Source of the DNA: Granulosicoccaceae bacterium
Lineage (GTDB): Bacteria; Pseudomonadota; Gammaproteobacteria; Granulosicoccales; Granulosicoccaceae
Direction: 5' to 3'
Assembly (NCBI GenBank): GCA_020629835.1
Contig: JAHDCO010000005.1
Span: 2,357-66,356, forward strand
DNA length: 64,000 bases
Shown one piece after another: positions 1 to 7,955 of the stretch; the stretch's first letter is position 1; every line of letters begins with the position of its first letter. The notes under the pieces are model-generated. The model was given only the letters and a program-made list of their open reading frames with translations. It made no database searches and was not told where the DNA came from. The translations under genes were made by a program, and so were the position numbers.

Positions 1-723
1 CCAGTCGTGGTTGCCTGGTTAGTCAGGCTCTTTGTTTTGGCGATGCGCCTGCTGCCGTTAGTCATACAGGGATCTCATCACTCATTTGATTCTAACCACA
101 CGCATTTGAAAAGAACAGTGTTTTGGTACGAACAAAATTCGCAAATTTCATTGTTACTGGCTTAACGACTGCTGATTGCGTGCGCGGAATCAACTTATCA
201 AGCGTGCATGTAGACGAGTTATGAACCAACGCATAAAGAAAAAGAGCGGCGACGTGTTTACAGTCAGCGAACGTATGAATACTGTCCGTGGTTAATCATA
301 TTCACGAAGATGAAATTAAGTTCGATGAGCGTCGAGAACCGAGAAACAAGTAATTCGTTTACCTATTACATGCTTTAACGATGTAATGCGCGGTGATGAA
401 GTTGCATTACATAGACTGACGGCACGAATCGATCAAAGACTCAATGTGTAATTAGCCGATTTTCGGCGTGCAGGTTTTAGCCACCATCGCCATTTATGTC
501 AGCACCGGTTCGGTTACACCGACTGAAGAACATCATTCAATCGTTTATCACTGGCTTGCAAAACAGGTTCGATGATGCGCAAAGATGGACGCTGTTGATA
601 GACGCGGCGCCTCGAAAGACCAGATGGTTCGCCATAGGTCATTCGCACTAAACAACCGCCTTGAACAATCGCACCCGGGATATTGAACGGGTAGTTCTTA
701 GGGTATTTGGTCAACCAAATGAA
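1..723. other. Intergenic stretch, no gene recognised
   Basis: No reading frame here shows a recognisable protein on either strand, and I see no tRNA or other RNA gene. A 104-codon minus-strand frame (514-828) has no recognisable domain and runs over the promoter of the next gene, so I do not call it. The far left may be the 3' flank of a gene outside the window. Confidence 0.5.
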
Positions 724-745
724 AGCCAAAATGAGCATTTTGGCT
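724..745. repeat. 22-bp palindrome, 10-bp perfect arms
   Basis: The arms AGCCAAAATG (724-733) and CATTTTGGCT (736-745) are perfect reverse complements around a 2-bp spacer. It lies about 30 bp upstream of the -35 box of the GntR-type gene. It could be a second operator or an upstream activator site; no family consensus is recognised. Confidence 0.5.
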
Positions 746-766
746 CGGTCTATCGCATTATTGGAT

Positions 767-804
767 AAGTTGTCTTGACAACTTGACTGGTTGGTCGTTA
801 TTCT
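767..804 (+). promoter_or_regulatory. Sigma-70 promoter with overlapping HutC-type operator
   Basis: A perfect inverted repeat AAGTTGTC-TT-GACAACTT (767-784) overlaps a consensus -35 box TTGACA (776-781). A -10-like TATTCT (799-804) follows after a 17-bp spacer. TTGTC-N2-GACAA fits operators of HutC/UTRA GntR regulators, and the next gene at 837 encodes such a regulator, so autoregulation is likely. Transcription would start near 811, giving a short leader. Confidence 0.65.
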
Positions 805-836
805 CCGTACCGTCTTGACTCTATCCACGCTCTATC

Positions 837-1538
837 ATGCGTCTGAATACCGCTTCGCCCATTCCGTTGTACCGGCAGCTCGCCGACAGGTTGCTGGCGG
901 CCATCGATGCGGGTACTTATGAAGTGAACAGTAAGATCCCGAGCGAGCATGAGTTGGCCCAAGCCTTTTCCATCGGTCGGCCCACCGTCCGTCAGGCAAC
1001 GGATTTGCTGGTTCGACGCGGGCGCCTGGAACGCCGCCGTGGCTCTGGCACCTTTGTAAAGCCATCGTCGCCAACGATCGATGTGCTTTCGCTCGCAGGT
1101 ACCAGTGCTGCATTCCAAAACAGTGAATTCAGCGCTGACATTGAACTCATGAGCGGGGCCGTGTTAGGCGATGACAACTGCTACACCGTTCAACGACGGG
1201 TGGTGGTGGAAGGCGAACCGGTACTGCTTGAAACACTGCGTTTCGATGCGGACGTGTTTACGCAATTGGATACACAAAACCTTGAGAATCGATCGTTGTC
1301 CACGCTGGTGAAAGAGGTCTACTTCCTCGAACCTTTGTCAGCGGATCAGCGCTTTTCGGTGACGCTGGCCAATACGGCTATCTCCAAGGCATTGAACGTC
1401 ACGCGCAATACGCCGTTGTTACATGTTCACCGGGCCCTGAATTTTCCAAATCAACCTAACGCATTAAATGCAGACATTGTTTGCCGAACCGATCGATTTG
1501 ATTTTTCGCAAACACTGCACCCAACGCAGCCTGCATAA
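837..1538 (+). CDS. GntR family (HutC subfamily) transcriptional regulator
   Basis: The 233-residue protein has an N-terminal winged helix typical of GntR regulators (about residues 8-75: SPIPLYRQLADRL, then KIPSEHELAQAF and GRPTVRQATDLL). An effector-binding UTRA domain (about 95-230) follows, with the usual RxRxxxGEPVLLE-like stretch. It binds DNA and is released by a small molecule that cannot be read from the sequence. The gene sits behind its own palindromic promoter and 87 bp before trpBA in the same direction, so it may control trpBA as well as itself. The ribosome site is weak. Family assignment is firm; effector unknown. Confidence 0.9.
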   Translation: MRLNTASPIPLYRQLADRLLAAIDAGTYEVNSKIPSEHELAQAFSIGRPTVRQATDLLVRRGRLERRRGSGTFVKPSSPTIDVLSLAGTSAAFQNSEFSADIELMSGAVLGDDNCYTVQRRVVVEGEPVLLETLRFDADVFTQLDTQNLENRSLSTLVKEVYFLEPLSADQRFSVTLANTAISKALNVTRNTPLLHVHRALNFPNQPNALNADIVCRTDRFDFSQTLHPTQPA

Positions 1539-1625
1539 GTCACGAATTTACTGAACACAATTAAGACTCTTGAACACTTTTATATGTGCAGAACACCACT
1601 GCACCAAACAGCCAAGTAGAAAATT

Positions 1626-2867
1626 ATGAGAAACACCGGTTACTACAGTCAGTTTGGCGGGGCATTCATCCCTGAAATTCTGGTACCGACCTTTGATGAA
1701 CTTGAGTCGGCTTACCTGGAGGCAAAAGATGATCCTGAGTTTTGGGCCGAGTATCTGGAACTGATGTCCACGTACTCGTGTCGGGCAACACCCATTACAC
1801 GTCTGGACAACTTGTCAGAGCAATTGGGCGGCGCTTCAATTTATGTGAAACGGGAAGATTTGAATCACACCGGAGCACACAAAGCCAACAATGTTATGGG
1901 GCAGGGTTTGTTAACCAAGCGTATGGGTAAGACTCGCGTCATTGCCGAAACGGGTGCGGGCCAGCACGGTGTAGCTACCGCTACTATGGCAGCCAAGTTT
2001 GGTTTTGATTGCACCATTTATATGGGCGCACACGATGTCGCTCGCCAACGACCCAACGTGTTTTGGATGGAACAAATGGGCGCAGAGGTTATTGCGGTTA
2101 CCGAAGGTAGCCAGACGCTCAAGGACGCGATTAATGAAGCGTTCCGTGATTGGGTAACCAATATGGACAACACCCATTACGCGTTAGGTACGGCCTGCGG
2201 CCCGCATCCATTTCCTGAGATGGTGTCCTGGTTTCAATCGGTTATTGGTACCGAAGCTCGCGGACAAATGTTGGAGCGCACCGGCAAGTTGCCATCCAAG
2301 GTGTACGCCTGTGTAGGCGGTGGTTCCAATGCCATGGGGCTGTTCAGTGGCTTCATGGATGATGAAGACGTTGAACTGGTAGGTGTAGAGGCCGGTGGCC
2401 GTGGGCGTGGCACCGGTCAGCATGCGGCGCGCCTGGCCTATGACGATGCGACCATTGGTGTGGCACAGGGTTACAAAACGTTCTTTTTGCAGGATCGCGA
2501 TGGTCAAATGCAGGATACGCACAGTGTCTCAGCCGGTTTGGATTACGTCGGTGTATCGCCGATTTTGAGCCATTTGTTTGAATCCAAGCGCGTGCGGTTT
2601 GAAGCGGCAACCGATGACGAAGTGGTTGCTGCCATGCAGCGTACGGTACGGCATGAAGGATTAATTCCGGCATTGGAATCCTCACACGCGTTTGCTCAAG
2701 CCTACGCAGAAGCGCCGAACTTATCAAAAGACGAAGACATTTTGATTAACATGTCCGGGCGCGCCGATAAAGACATCTTCACCGTGGCGGATGCCATTGA
2801 CGATCCCAAATGGCGGGAATTTATCATTGATAAAGCAAAAGGCTACCAACAGGGGATGAACCAATGA
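1626..2867 (+). CDS. trpB: Tryptophan synthase beta chain
   Basis: PLP enzyme that joins indole and serine to give tryptophan in the alpha2-beta2 complex. The 413-residue length is normal for TrpB. The PLP-lysine motif HTGAHKANN (K86), the catalytic glutamate in AETGAGQHG (E108), the GGGSNA phosphate loop, the SAGLDY segment and the NMSGRADKD motif near the C terminus are all present. The last reads GRADKD where most TrpB have GRGDKD, and the segment after SAGLDY is also divergent, so this may be a paralogue. It overlaps trpA by 4 bp (ATGA). No trpE, D, C or F is nearby; the pair stands alone behind a GntR regulator. Confidence 0.93.
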   Translation: MRNTGYYSQFGGAFIPEILVPTFDELESAYLEAKDDPEFWAEYLELMSTYSCRATPITRLDNLSEQLGGASIYVKREDLNHTGAHKANNVMGQGLLTKRMGKTRVIAETGAGQHGVATATMAAKFGFDCTIYMGAHDVARQRPNVFWMEQMGAEVIAVTEGSQTLKDAINEAFRDWVTNMDNTHYALGTACGPHPFPEMVSWFQSVIGTEARGQMLERTGKLPSKVYACVGGGSNAMGLFSGFMDDEDVELVGVEAGGRGRGTGQHAARLAYDDATIGVAQGYKTFFLQDRDGQMQDTHSVSAGLDYVGVSPILSHLFESKRVRFEAATDDEVVAAMQRTVRHEGLIPALESSHAFAQAYAEAPNLSKDEDILINMSGRADKDIFTVADAIDDPKWREFIIDKAKGYQQGMNQ

Positions 2868-3646
2868 GCCATTACCCAACAAAACTTGAAGATTCAATCA
2901 GAGCAGCGCGTGAGAAAAAAGACTTGCTGCTGATGACGCACATTGTGCTGGGCTACCCGAACTTTGATGACTCGCTACGCGTCGTTGAGGATATGGTCAA
3001 GGCGGGTGTGGATTTGATGGAATTGCAAATTCCTTTCTCTGAGCCTATGGCTGACGGGCCGGTTATCTTAAAAGCCAACTCGGAAGCGCTCAAAGCAGGC
3101 GCCACGGTGGATAAAAGCTTTGAAATAGCAGAGCGCATTACCAATGAATTCGATATACCGTTTTTATTCATGACGTACTACAACATCCTGTTCTGCACCG
3201 GCGTTAAAGAATTTGTACAACGTTGCAGCGATATCAACATTCAAGGTTGCATCGTGCCTGATTTGCCGCCGGCAGAAGGTCAGGAATATTTGGATGCCAT
3301 GAAAGCGCATCAATTAGCACCGGTGCACATCTTCACACCCAATACGCCAGAACCACGAATGCGTTTTCTGAGTGACAACAGCGCAGGGTTTATCTACTCC
3401 GTTGCCCGAAAAGGTGTAACGGGAAAAGATACCTCATTCAGTGATGAAACATCGAAATACCTGGCTACCTGCAAAGCATCCACCGATCTGCCACTCGCGG
3501 TGGGTTTTGGCGTTAAATCCAAAGACGATGTGGATTTCTTGCGCGGTAAAGCCGACATTGCTGTCGTAGGGTCTGAAACCATCCGAGTGATGGAACAAAA
3601 AGGTGTAGAAGGCGTACGACCATTTATCGAAACGTTGGTGGCGTAA
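2864..3646 (+). CDS. trpA: Tryptophan synthase alpha chain
   Basis: TIM-barrel subunit that cleaves indole-3-glycerol phosphate to indole, which is channelled to TrpB. At 260 residues it is full length. The catalytic acids are kept: E53 in LMELQIPFSEP and D64 in MADGP. The phosphate-binding segments ARKGVTG, VGFGVKS and VVGSE are also present, though the last usually reads SGSA. The start codon overlaps the trpB stop by 4 bp, so translation is coupled. Divergent motif spelling suggests a lineage apart from the main biosynthetic TrpA, but an active enzyme is likely. Confidence 0.92.
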   Translation: MSHYPTKLEDSIRAAREKKDLLLMTHIVLGYPNFDDSLRVVEDMVKAGVDLMELQIPFSEPMADGPVILKANSEALKAGATVDKSFEIAERITNEFDIPFLFMTYYNILFCTGVKEFVQRCSDINIQGCIVPDLPPAEGQEYLDAMKAHQLAPVHIFTPNTPEPRMRFLSDNSAGFIYSVARKGVTGKDTSFSDETSKYLATCKASTDLPLAVGFGVKSKDDVDFLRGKADIAVVGSETIRVMEQKGVEGVRPFIETLVA

Positions 3647-3688
3647 AGGTTTTTGTTAACTGATGTAAATACGTTGAAGTAACGTAAA

Positions 3689-3740
3689 GGCCATTATTCG
3701 GTGCGTTGAAACGGTTTAATCAATGCTCCGGATAATGGCC
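3689..3740. terminator. Inverted repeat between convergent genes, possible bidirectional terminator
   Basis: The arms GGCCATTATTCGG (3689-3701) and CCGGATAATGGCC (3728-3740) pair over 13 bp with one G-U pair and enclose a 26-nt loop. The element lies between trpA (+) and the Lrp-type gene (-), where a terminator is expected. There is no good T-run, so the call is moderate. Confidence 0.45.
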
Positions 3741-3745
3741 ACGGT

Positions 3746-4204
3746 TTATTTGGGTAAGGGCAATTGGGTGCCGGTCTTAATGCCGTCCAAAACGATTGAC
3801 GACTTAACCGTTTGCACCACCTCACTGGCCAGTAGTACATCGTTTAGCACATACGCTAAACGCTTCAGGTCAGGTACGATCACCTTCAATAAGTAATCGG
3901 CATCCCCGGTCATGGCAAACGCCTCCTGAACGTCCGGAACGTCGGCGATGAAGGTGGCAAATTCCTCAGCCACACTGGACGCGTGGCGAGCCAGCGTAAC
4001 GTCAACAAACGCAATGACGTCCAGGCCCAATGCTTCACTGGATAAGTTAGCGCTATAGCCTGTGATGGTGTTGGAGGCTTCTAACGCCGTTCGTCGCCGC
4101 GAACACTGGGACGCCGACAATCCCACGGCCTCACCCAGCTCTTGATTGGTTAGTCGGCCGTTGCGTTGTAACGCGTCCAGCAGGCGAAAATCTAATCTAT
4201 CCAT
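3746..4204 (-). CDS. Lrp/AsnC family transcriptional regulator
   Basis: A 152-residue feast/famine regulator. The N-terminal helix-turn-helix begins LDFRLLDALQRNGRLTNQEL, and the recognition helix lies in LSASQCSRRRTAL (about residues 28-42). The C-terminal half is a RAM ligand domain, with VTLARHASSVAEEF and the MTGDADYLLKVIV strand. Such proteins usually sense an amino acid. The gene is divergent from the 4-hydroxyphenylpyruvate dioxygenase gene with 142 bp between starts, so an aromatic amino acid response is a reasonable inference. Confidence 0.93.
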   Translation of the reverse strand: MDRLDFRLLDALQRNGRLTNQELGEAVGLSASQCSRRRTALEASNTITGYSANLSSEALGLDVIAFVDVTLARHASSVAEEFATFIADVPDVQEAFAMTGDADYLLKVIVPDLKRLAYVLNDVLLASEVVQTVKSSIVLDGIKTGTQLPLPK

Positions 4205-4346
4205 ACGTATATCATGTATTATTTTCTAAATTGACGCACAAAGTGTGCAGATATGATCGAAATGATGTCGATTATGCACCCATCTCCCTCAATTTCCGCC
4301 GTAATCTGGTCGAAATTCTTACTCTACGGCTGTTGAAGGAACAATT

Positions 4347-5450
4347 ATGGGTCCCTATCCACATCACGCAGGCGCATCATCCATCAGTGACGAAAACCCA
4401 GCCGGTACCGACGGCTTTGAATTCGTTGAGTTTGCACACCCAAACCCTGCGGAATTAGAAGCGTTATTCGAACGCATGGGTTACACCGAAGTAGCCCGGC
4501 ACAAACACAAAGATATCTCGCTGTATCGACAGGGGGAAATCAACTATCTACTCAACCGCGAACCCGGTTCGCACGCCGCCCAGTTTGTCGAAGCCCACGG
4601 CCCTTGTGCACCGTCGATGGCGTGGCGCGTGGTGGACGCGGCTCATGCGTTAAACCGTGCTGTAGAACTCGGTGCAACTGAATATACCGGCTCGGGTAAA
4701 TCTATCGATGCACCGGCCGTTTTTGGCATTGGTGACTCGCTGCTGTATTTCATTGAAACCGATCAAAGTGACACGTCATGTTATGACAAAGACTTCCAAT
4801 GGGTCGGCGAACGGGACCCAAAACCAGAAGGGGTTGGGTTTTACTACATCGACCACTTAACCCATAACGTACAGCGCGGCAACATGGATACGTGGTATCG
4901 CTTTTACGCCGAGACGTTTAACTTTAAGGAAATTCGTTTCTTTGATATTGAAGGCAAAGTCACGGGGCTGTTCAGTCGCGCTTTAACCTCACCGTGCGGA
5001 AAAATTCGCATACCCATCAATGAAAGTGCGGATGAGCATAGCCAGATTGAAGAGTACCTGAACGAATACCGTGGTGAGGGCATACAGCACATTGCGGTGG
5101 GTTCAAATGATCTTTACGACGCAGCTGACGCGATTGCCCTGCGTGGATTGGAGTTTATGCCCGGGCCTCCGGATACGTATTATCAGCAATCAACGCATCG
5201 CGTGGCCAATCATGAAGAACCGATTGAGCGCATGAAAAAGCACGGCATATTAATCGATGGCGAAGGTGTGGTGGATGGTGGTACCACGCGTATCCTGCTG
5301 CAGATATTTTCGAAAACCGTGATTGGCCCGATCTTCTTTGAATTCATACAACGAAAGGGCGACGATGGCTTCGGTGAAGGTAACTTTAAAGCCCTGTTTG
5401 AATCGATAGAAGCCGATCAGATTGATCGAGGGGTTTTGAAGGCGAGCTAG
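4347..5450 (+). CDS. hpd: 4-hydroxyphenylpyruvate dioxygenase
   Basis: Non-haem iron enzyme converting 4-hydroxyphenylpyruvate to homogentisate in tyrosine breakdown. The 367-residue protein has two vicinal-oxygen-chelate halves. The iron ligands are visible in the second half: H170 (YYIDHLTHNV), H248 (GIQHIAVGS) and E332 (PIFFEFIQRKGD). The start ATG follows a GAAGGA ribosome site. It is transcribed divergently from the Lrp-type regulator and converges on the Rieske operon. Homogentisate dioxygenase and later steps are not in the window. A related VOC dioxygenase with another substrate cannot be fully excluded. Confidence 0.92.
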   Translation: MGPYPHHAGASSISDENPAGTDGFEFVEFAHPNPAELEALFERMGYTEVARHKHKDISLYRQGEINYLLNREPGSHAAQFVEAHGPCAPSMAWRVVDAAHALNRAVELGATEYTGSGKSIDAPAVFGIGDSLLYFIETDQSDTSCYDKDFQWVGERDPKPEGVGFYYIDHLTHNVQRGNMDTWYRFYAETFNFKEIRFFDIEGKVTGLFSRALTSPCGKIRIPINESADEHSQIEEYLNEYRGEGIQHIAVGSNDLYDAADAIALRGLEFMPGPPDTYYQQSTHRVANHEEPIERMKKHGILIDGEGVVDGGTTRILLQIFSKTVIGPIFFEFIQRKGDDGFGEGNFKALFESIEADQIDRGVLKAS

Positions 5451-5470
5451 CCTGAGTAGGTGGCTGTATC

Positions 5471-5499
5471 AACCAGCGCGGACAAAAGCCGCGCTGGTT
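5471..5499. terminator. Stem-loop between convergent genes
   Basis: A perfect 11-bp stem, AACCAGCGCGG (5471-5481) and CCGCGCTGGTT (5489-5499), with a 7-nt loop sits between the ends of hpd (+) and the Rieske gene (-). It is GC-rich and symmetrical but lacks a T-run. It probably serves as a bidirectional 3' end or stabiliser. Confidence 0.6.
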
Positions 5500-5518
5500 G
5501 GTGAATAACGACAGACAG

Positions 5519-6676
5519 TTAGGCTGTGTTTCGTTCGTGATTCGAACGATCGGTACCCGCGTCTCCCAATAAACGCTTACTCATGTAGTGATAAAAATCC
5601 CACACCGTACCTTCTAGGTCCGGTGGCGCTAAAAATCCGCGGTCCGCGTAGCGGGACGACAGTCCCTTTTGCACATCCATTAATCGCTCGCGGTCTTCTG
5701 CATTAAACGATACGGCAAAGTCAAAGCGATTTTTTGCTTCACCGGATTCAAACGTTTCTTGCCGAGCGATAACATCCCAGCGAACTTGAAGATCGGTTGG
5801 GCCGGTTGGGCTGATGCTCATGTAAACGGCAGAGTTAGGCGATAAGGCGACAACAAATCCTGGGTATACCCAAACCATCATCGATATACGCGCTTCTTCT
5901 TCGGTCATGTCCGGGTGGATTTCCGTTCGGCCGTCATAGTTCTCGTTGTAGTGGGCTTTATAACCGGTGTAGCCGTCGCCACCGGGGATTTTTTCGCACA
6001 AGCGTGTAGGGCACATCGGGTGAAGCGTTTTGAGATGCACCGGTGTGAGGTGATAACCCTCCATAAAATTCTCGGCTAAACACTTCCAGTTCAGCGGCCA
6101 ATGCTCGGTTGTGGGCTCAACCGAGCGCATCTCTTCGGCGTGGTAGTTTTTTACGTATTGATTTGCGCCTCGAATGGATTCTTCGAATTCGCCGGCTTTA
6201 CCGCTTAAATTAACAAACACCCAGCCAAACCAAACGTGTGTGCGGAAGTTAGGAAGTGCACAGCGTTTTCGGTCAAAGCCTTCCGTTTTATCAACTAAGG
6301 GCGCGGCCAGAAGTTTTCCATCAAAGTCATAAGACCAGCGATGGTACGGGCAGGTGATGCGTTTGTTGTTACCACGACCCGTCAGGAGCTGGCTACCACG
6401 ATGACGGCAAACGTTGGATAAAACCACCACCTGGTCTTCTTTGTTTCGAGTAACAATCAGTGGTTCACCCAGCAGCTCGAGTGTGTAGAAATCACCTTCT
6501 TCAGGTACTTCGTCGGCGCGGCCAACACACAACCAACCGTTCAAAAACACAGCTTCGGTTTCTTGTTCCAGCATTGCCTCGTCTTTGTAAAACGACGGCG
6601 GCATGCTCATGGGAACAGCATCCGGGTTGTGGTGCAACTCGTTCAACGCTTCGTAGGTATCGTTTGGTAGTGTCAT
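5519..6676 (-). CDS. Rieske 2Fe-2S oxygenase alpha subunit (second of tandem pair)
   Basis: A 385-residue ring-hydroxylating-type oxygenase alpha subunit. The Rieske cluster ligands are C90-x-H92 (NVCRHRGS) and C109-x2-H112 (CPYHRWSYDFDG). The mononuclear iron site is in NWKCLAENFMEGYHLTPVH (H209, H214). The residue between the two sites is glutamate (E206), as in the carnitine and glycine-betaine type oxygenases, rather than the aspartate of naphthalene-type enzymes. Its start overlaps the end of the upstream Rieske gene by 4 bp. No ferredoxin or reductase gene is adjacent. The substrate is unknown. Confidence 0.88.
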   Translation of the reverse strand: MTLPNDTYEALNELHHNPDAVPMSMPPSFYKDEAMLEQETEAVFLNGWLCVGRADEVPEEGDFYTLELLGEPLIVTRNKEDQVVVLSNVCRHRGSQLLTGRGNNKRITCPYHRWSYDFDGKLLAAPLVDKTEGFDRKRCALPNFRTHVWFGWVFVNLSGKAGEFEESIRGANQYVKNYHAEEMRSVEPTTEHWPLNWKCLAENFMEGYHLTPVHLKTLHPMCPTRLCEKIPGGDGYTGYKAHYNENYDGRTEIHPDMTEEEARISMMVWVYPGFVVALSPNSAVYMSISPTGPTDLQVRWDVIARQETFESGEAKNRFDFAVSFNAEDRERLMDVQKGLSSRYADRGFLAPPDLEGTVWDFYHYMSKRLLGDAGTDRSNHERNTA

Positions 6677-7824
6677 AGCCGTCTCTCGCTAAGATGCAAC
6701 GCGTGTGCAACGCGTGACGCCAGATATTGGGCGAAATCGTAGTTTGGTCGTTCTAAGTGTGAAAGGGGGCCGGGCGTTGCCATACTGGAACACAAACCTT
6801 TGTACACTTTTTGGGTACAGCCTTTGTCTTCAACGTTGACATCGTCCAACAAATTTTTCAGTGCATCAAAATGTTGTTGTGCGGACGGATCGTCCATGAA
6901 CTCCTTAGCCATCCCGCCGCCGTACTGGATATGAACTTCTCCCACACCGGCAGGATGTAAAGAGAGATACCAGAAGTAACCGGGAGTGAGCGTAATCATC
7001 AAACTGGGATAGATAGCAAATAGGTACGTGGTTCGTCGGCGCTCCCCTTGCATACGCGTGTTGTTTGGATGCGCTACCGCAATGGCCAGAGACTCATCCT
7101 TTAAAATTGTGTGGTAGTTAAAGGCATCGTGGCCGGGCGGACAAATCATATCTTCCAGCTTTGACAAACCACCCACCGTACTGCGGTGACACACCGGTAA
7201 GTGATAGCTTTCCATAAAGTTTTCAGCTAACACTTTCCAATTCGTGTTCCATTGGTGGGTTTCAAAAAAAGTCTGTTCGTAATCTGCCATGTTGTAGTCG
7301 GCCACCATGGCCTCCACCTCGGCCAACTGCTCAGAGACCGGTGGGGCTTCGGGGTTTAGCGTGATCATGATCCAACCTAACCACTCTTCACAACGAACCG
7401 CAGGCAGACGCATACCGTCTTTGCAAAATGCTTTGTTCTCTCCCATCGCTGGCGCGCCGCGTAAATTGCCATTAAGTTCATATGTCCACGCGTGATAGGG
7501 GCACACAATGGCGTTGGTTTTCCCGCGCCCTTCCAGCAGGGTGGACATGCGGTGAAGGCACACATTGGATTGAGCACGTAATACACCCGCTTTATCGCGA
7601 ATGACCATGATCGGTTGGCCGGCGAGTTCCAGAGTCAAATATTCACCGGGTTCTGCTAAGGACGACGCTCGGCCCGCGCAGAACCATTCTTTGGAGAAGA
7701 TGCTGTCAATTTCAGCTTTCAAAAACTCGTCTGACGTGTACACACTGCGTGGCATAGCGTGCGCTTCATCAAACGGCGTAGCCGCGTTGGCAAGCAGTTC
7801 CTGGACAGGATTCATCACCGTCAC
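6673..7824 (-). CDS. Rieske 2Fe-2S oxygenase alpha subunit (first of tandem pair)
   Basis: A 383-residue paralogue of the next gene. The Rieske ligands are C89-x-H91 (NVCLHRMS) and C108-x2-H111 (CPYHAWTYELNG). The catalytic iron motif is NWKVLAENFMESYHLPVCH, with E205 at the bridging position and H208 and H213 as ligands. Two alpha-type subunits translated in a coupled pair are unusual, since classical systems pair alpha with a small beta subunit. They may form a hetero-oligomer or act on successive groups of one substrate. The aminotransferase 131 bp upstream in the same direction suggests one transcription unit. Confidence 0.88.
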   Translation of the reverse strand: MTVMNPVQELLANAATPFDEAHAMPRSVYTSDEFLKAEIDSIFSKEWFCAGRASSLAEPGEYLTLELAGQPIMVIRDKAGVLRAQSNVCLHRMSTLLEGRGKTNAIVCPYHAWTYELNGNLRGAPAMGENKAFCKDGMRLPAVRCEEWLGWIMITLNPEAPPVSEQLAEVEAMVADYNMADYEQTFFETHQWNTNWKVLAENFMESYHLPVCHRSTVGGLSKLEDMICPPGHDAFNYHTILKDESLAIAVAHPNNTRMQGERRRTTYLFAIYPSLMITLTPGYFWYLSLHPAGVGEVHIQYGGGMAKEFMDDPSAQQHFDALKNLLDDVNVEDKGCTQKVYKGLCSSMATPGPLSHLERPNYDFAQYLASRVAHALHLSERRL

Positions 7825-7955
7825 TTACTCAGCTAATGTTGGGCACATAGTACCAACGAGAATTGCCTGACTTCTAGGGGTGGAACGTGAAATCAGCGAC
7901 TTTTCAAACCACGTTTAAGTCGTTTTTGAGACGGTCTTACCTTTGCTTACTTTGC

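Noticed and set aside
514-828. Minus-strand reading frame of 104 codons before the GntR gene
   Set aside because: No recognisable domain, covers the palindromes and promoter of the divergent gene, and composition does not look coding.
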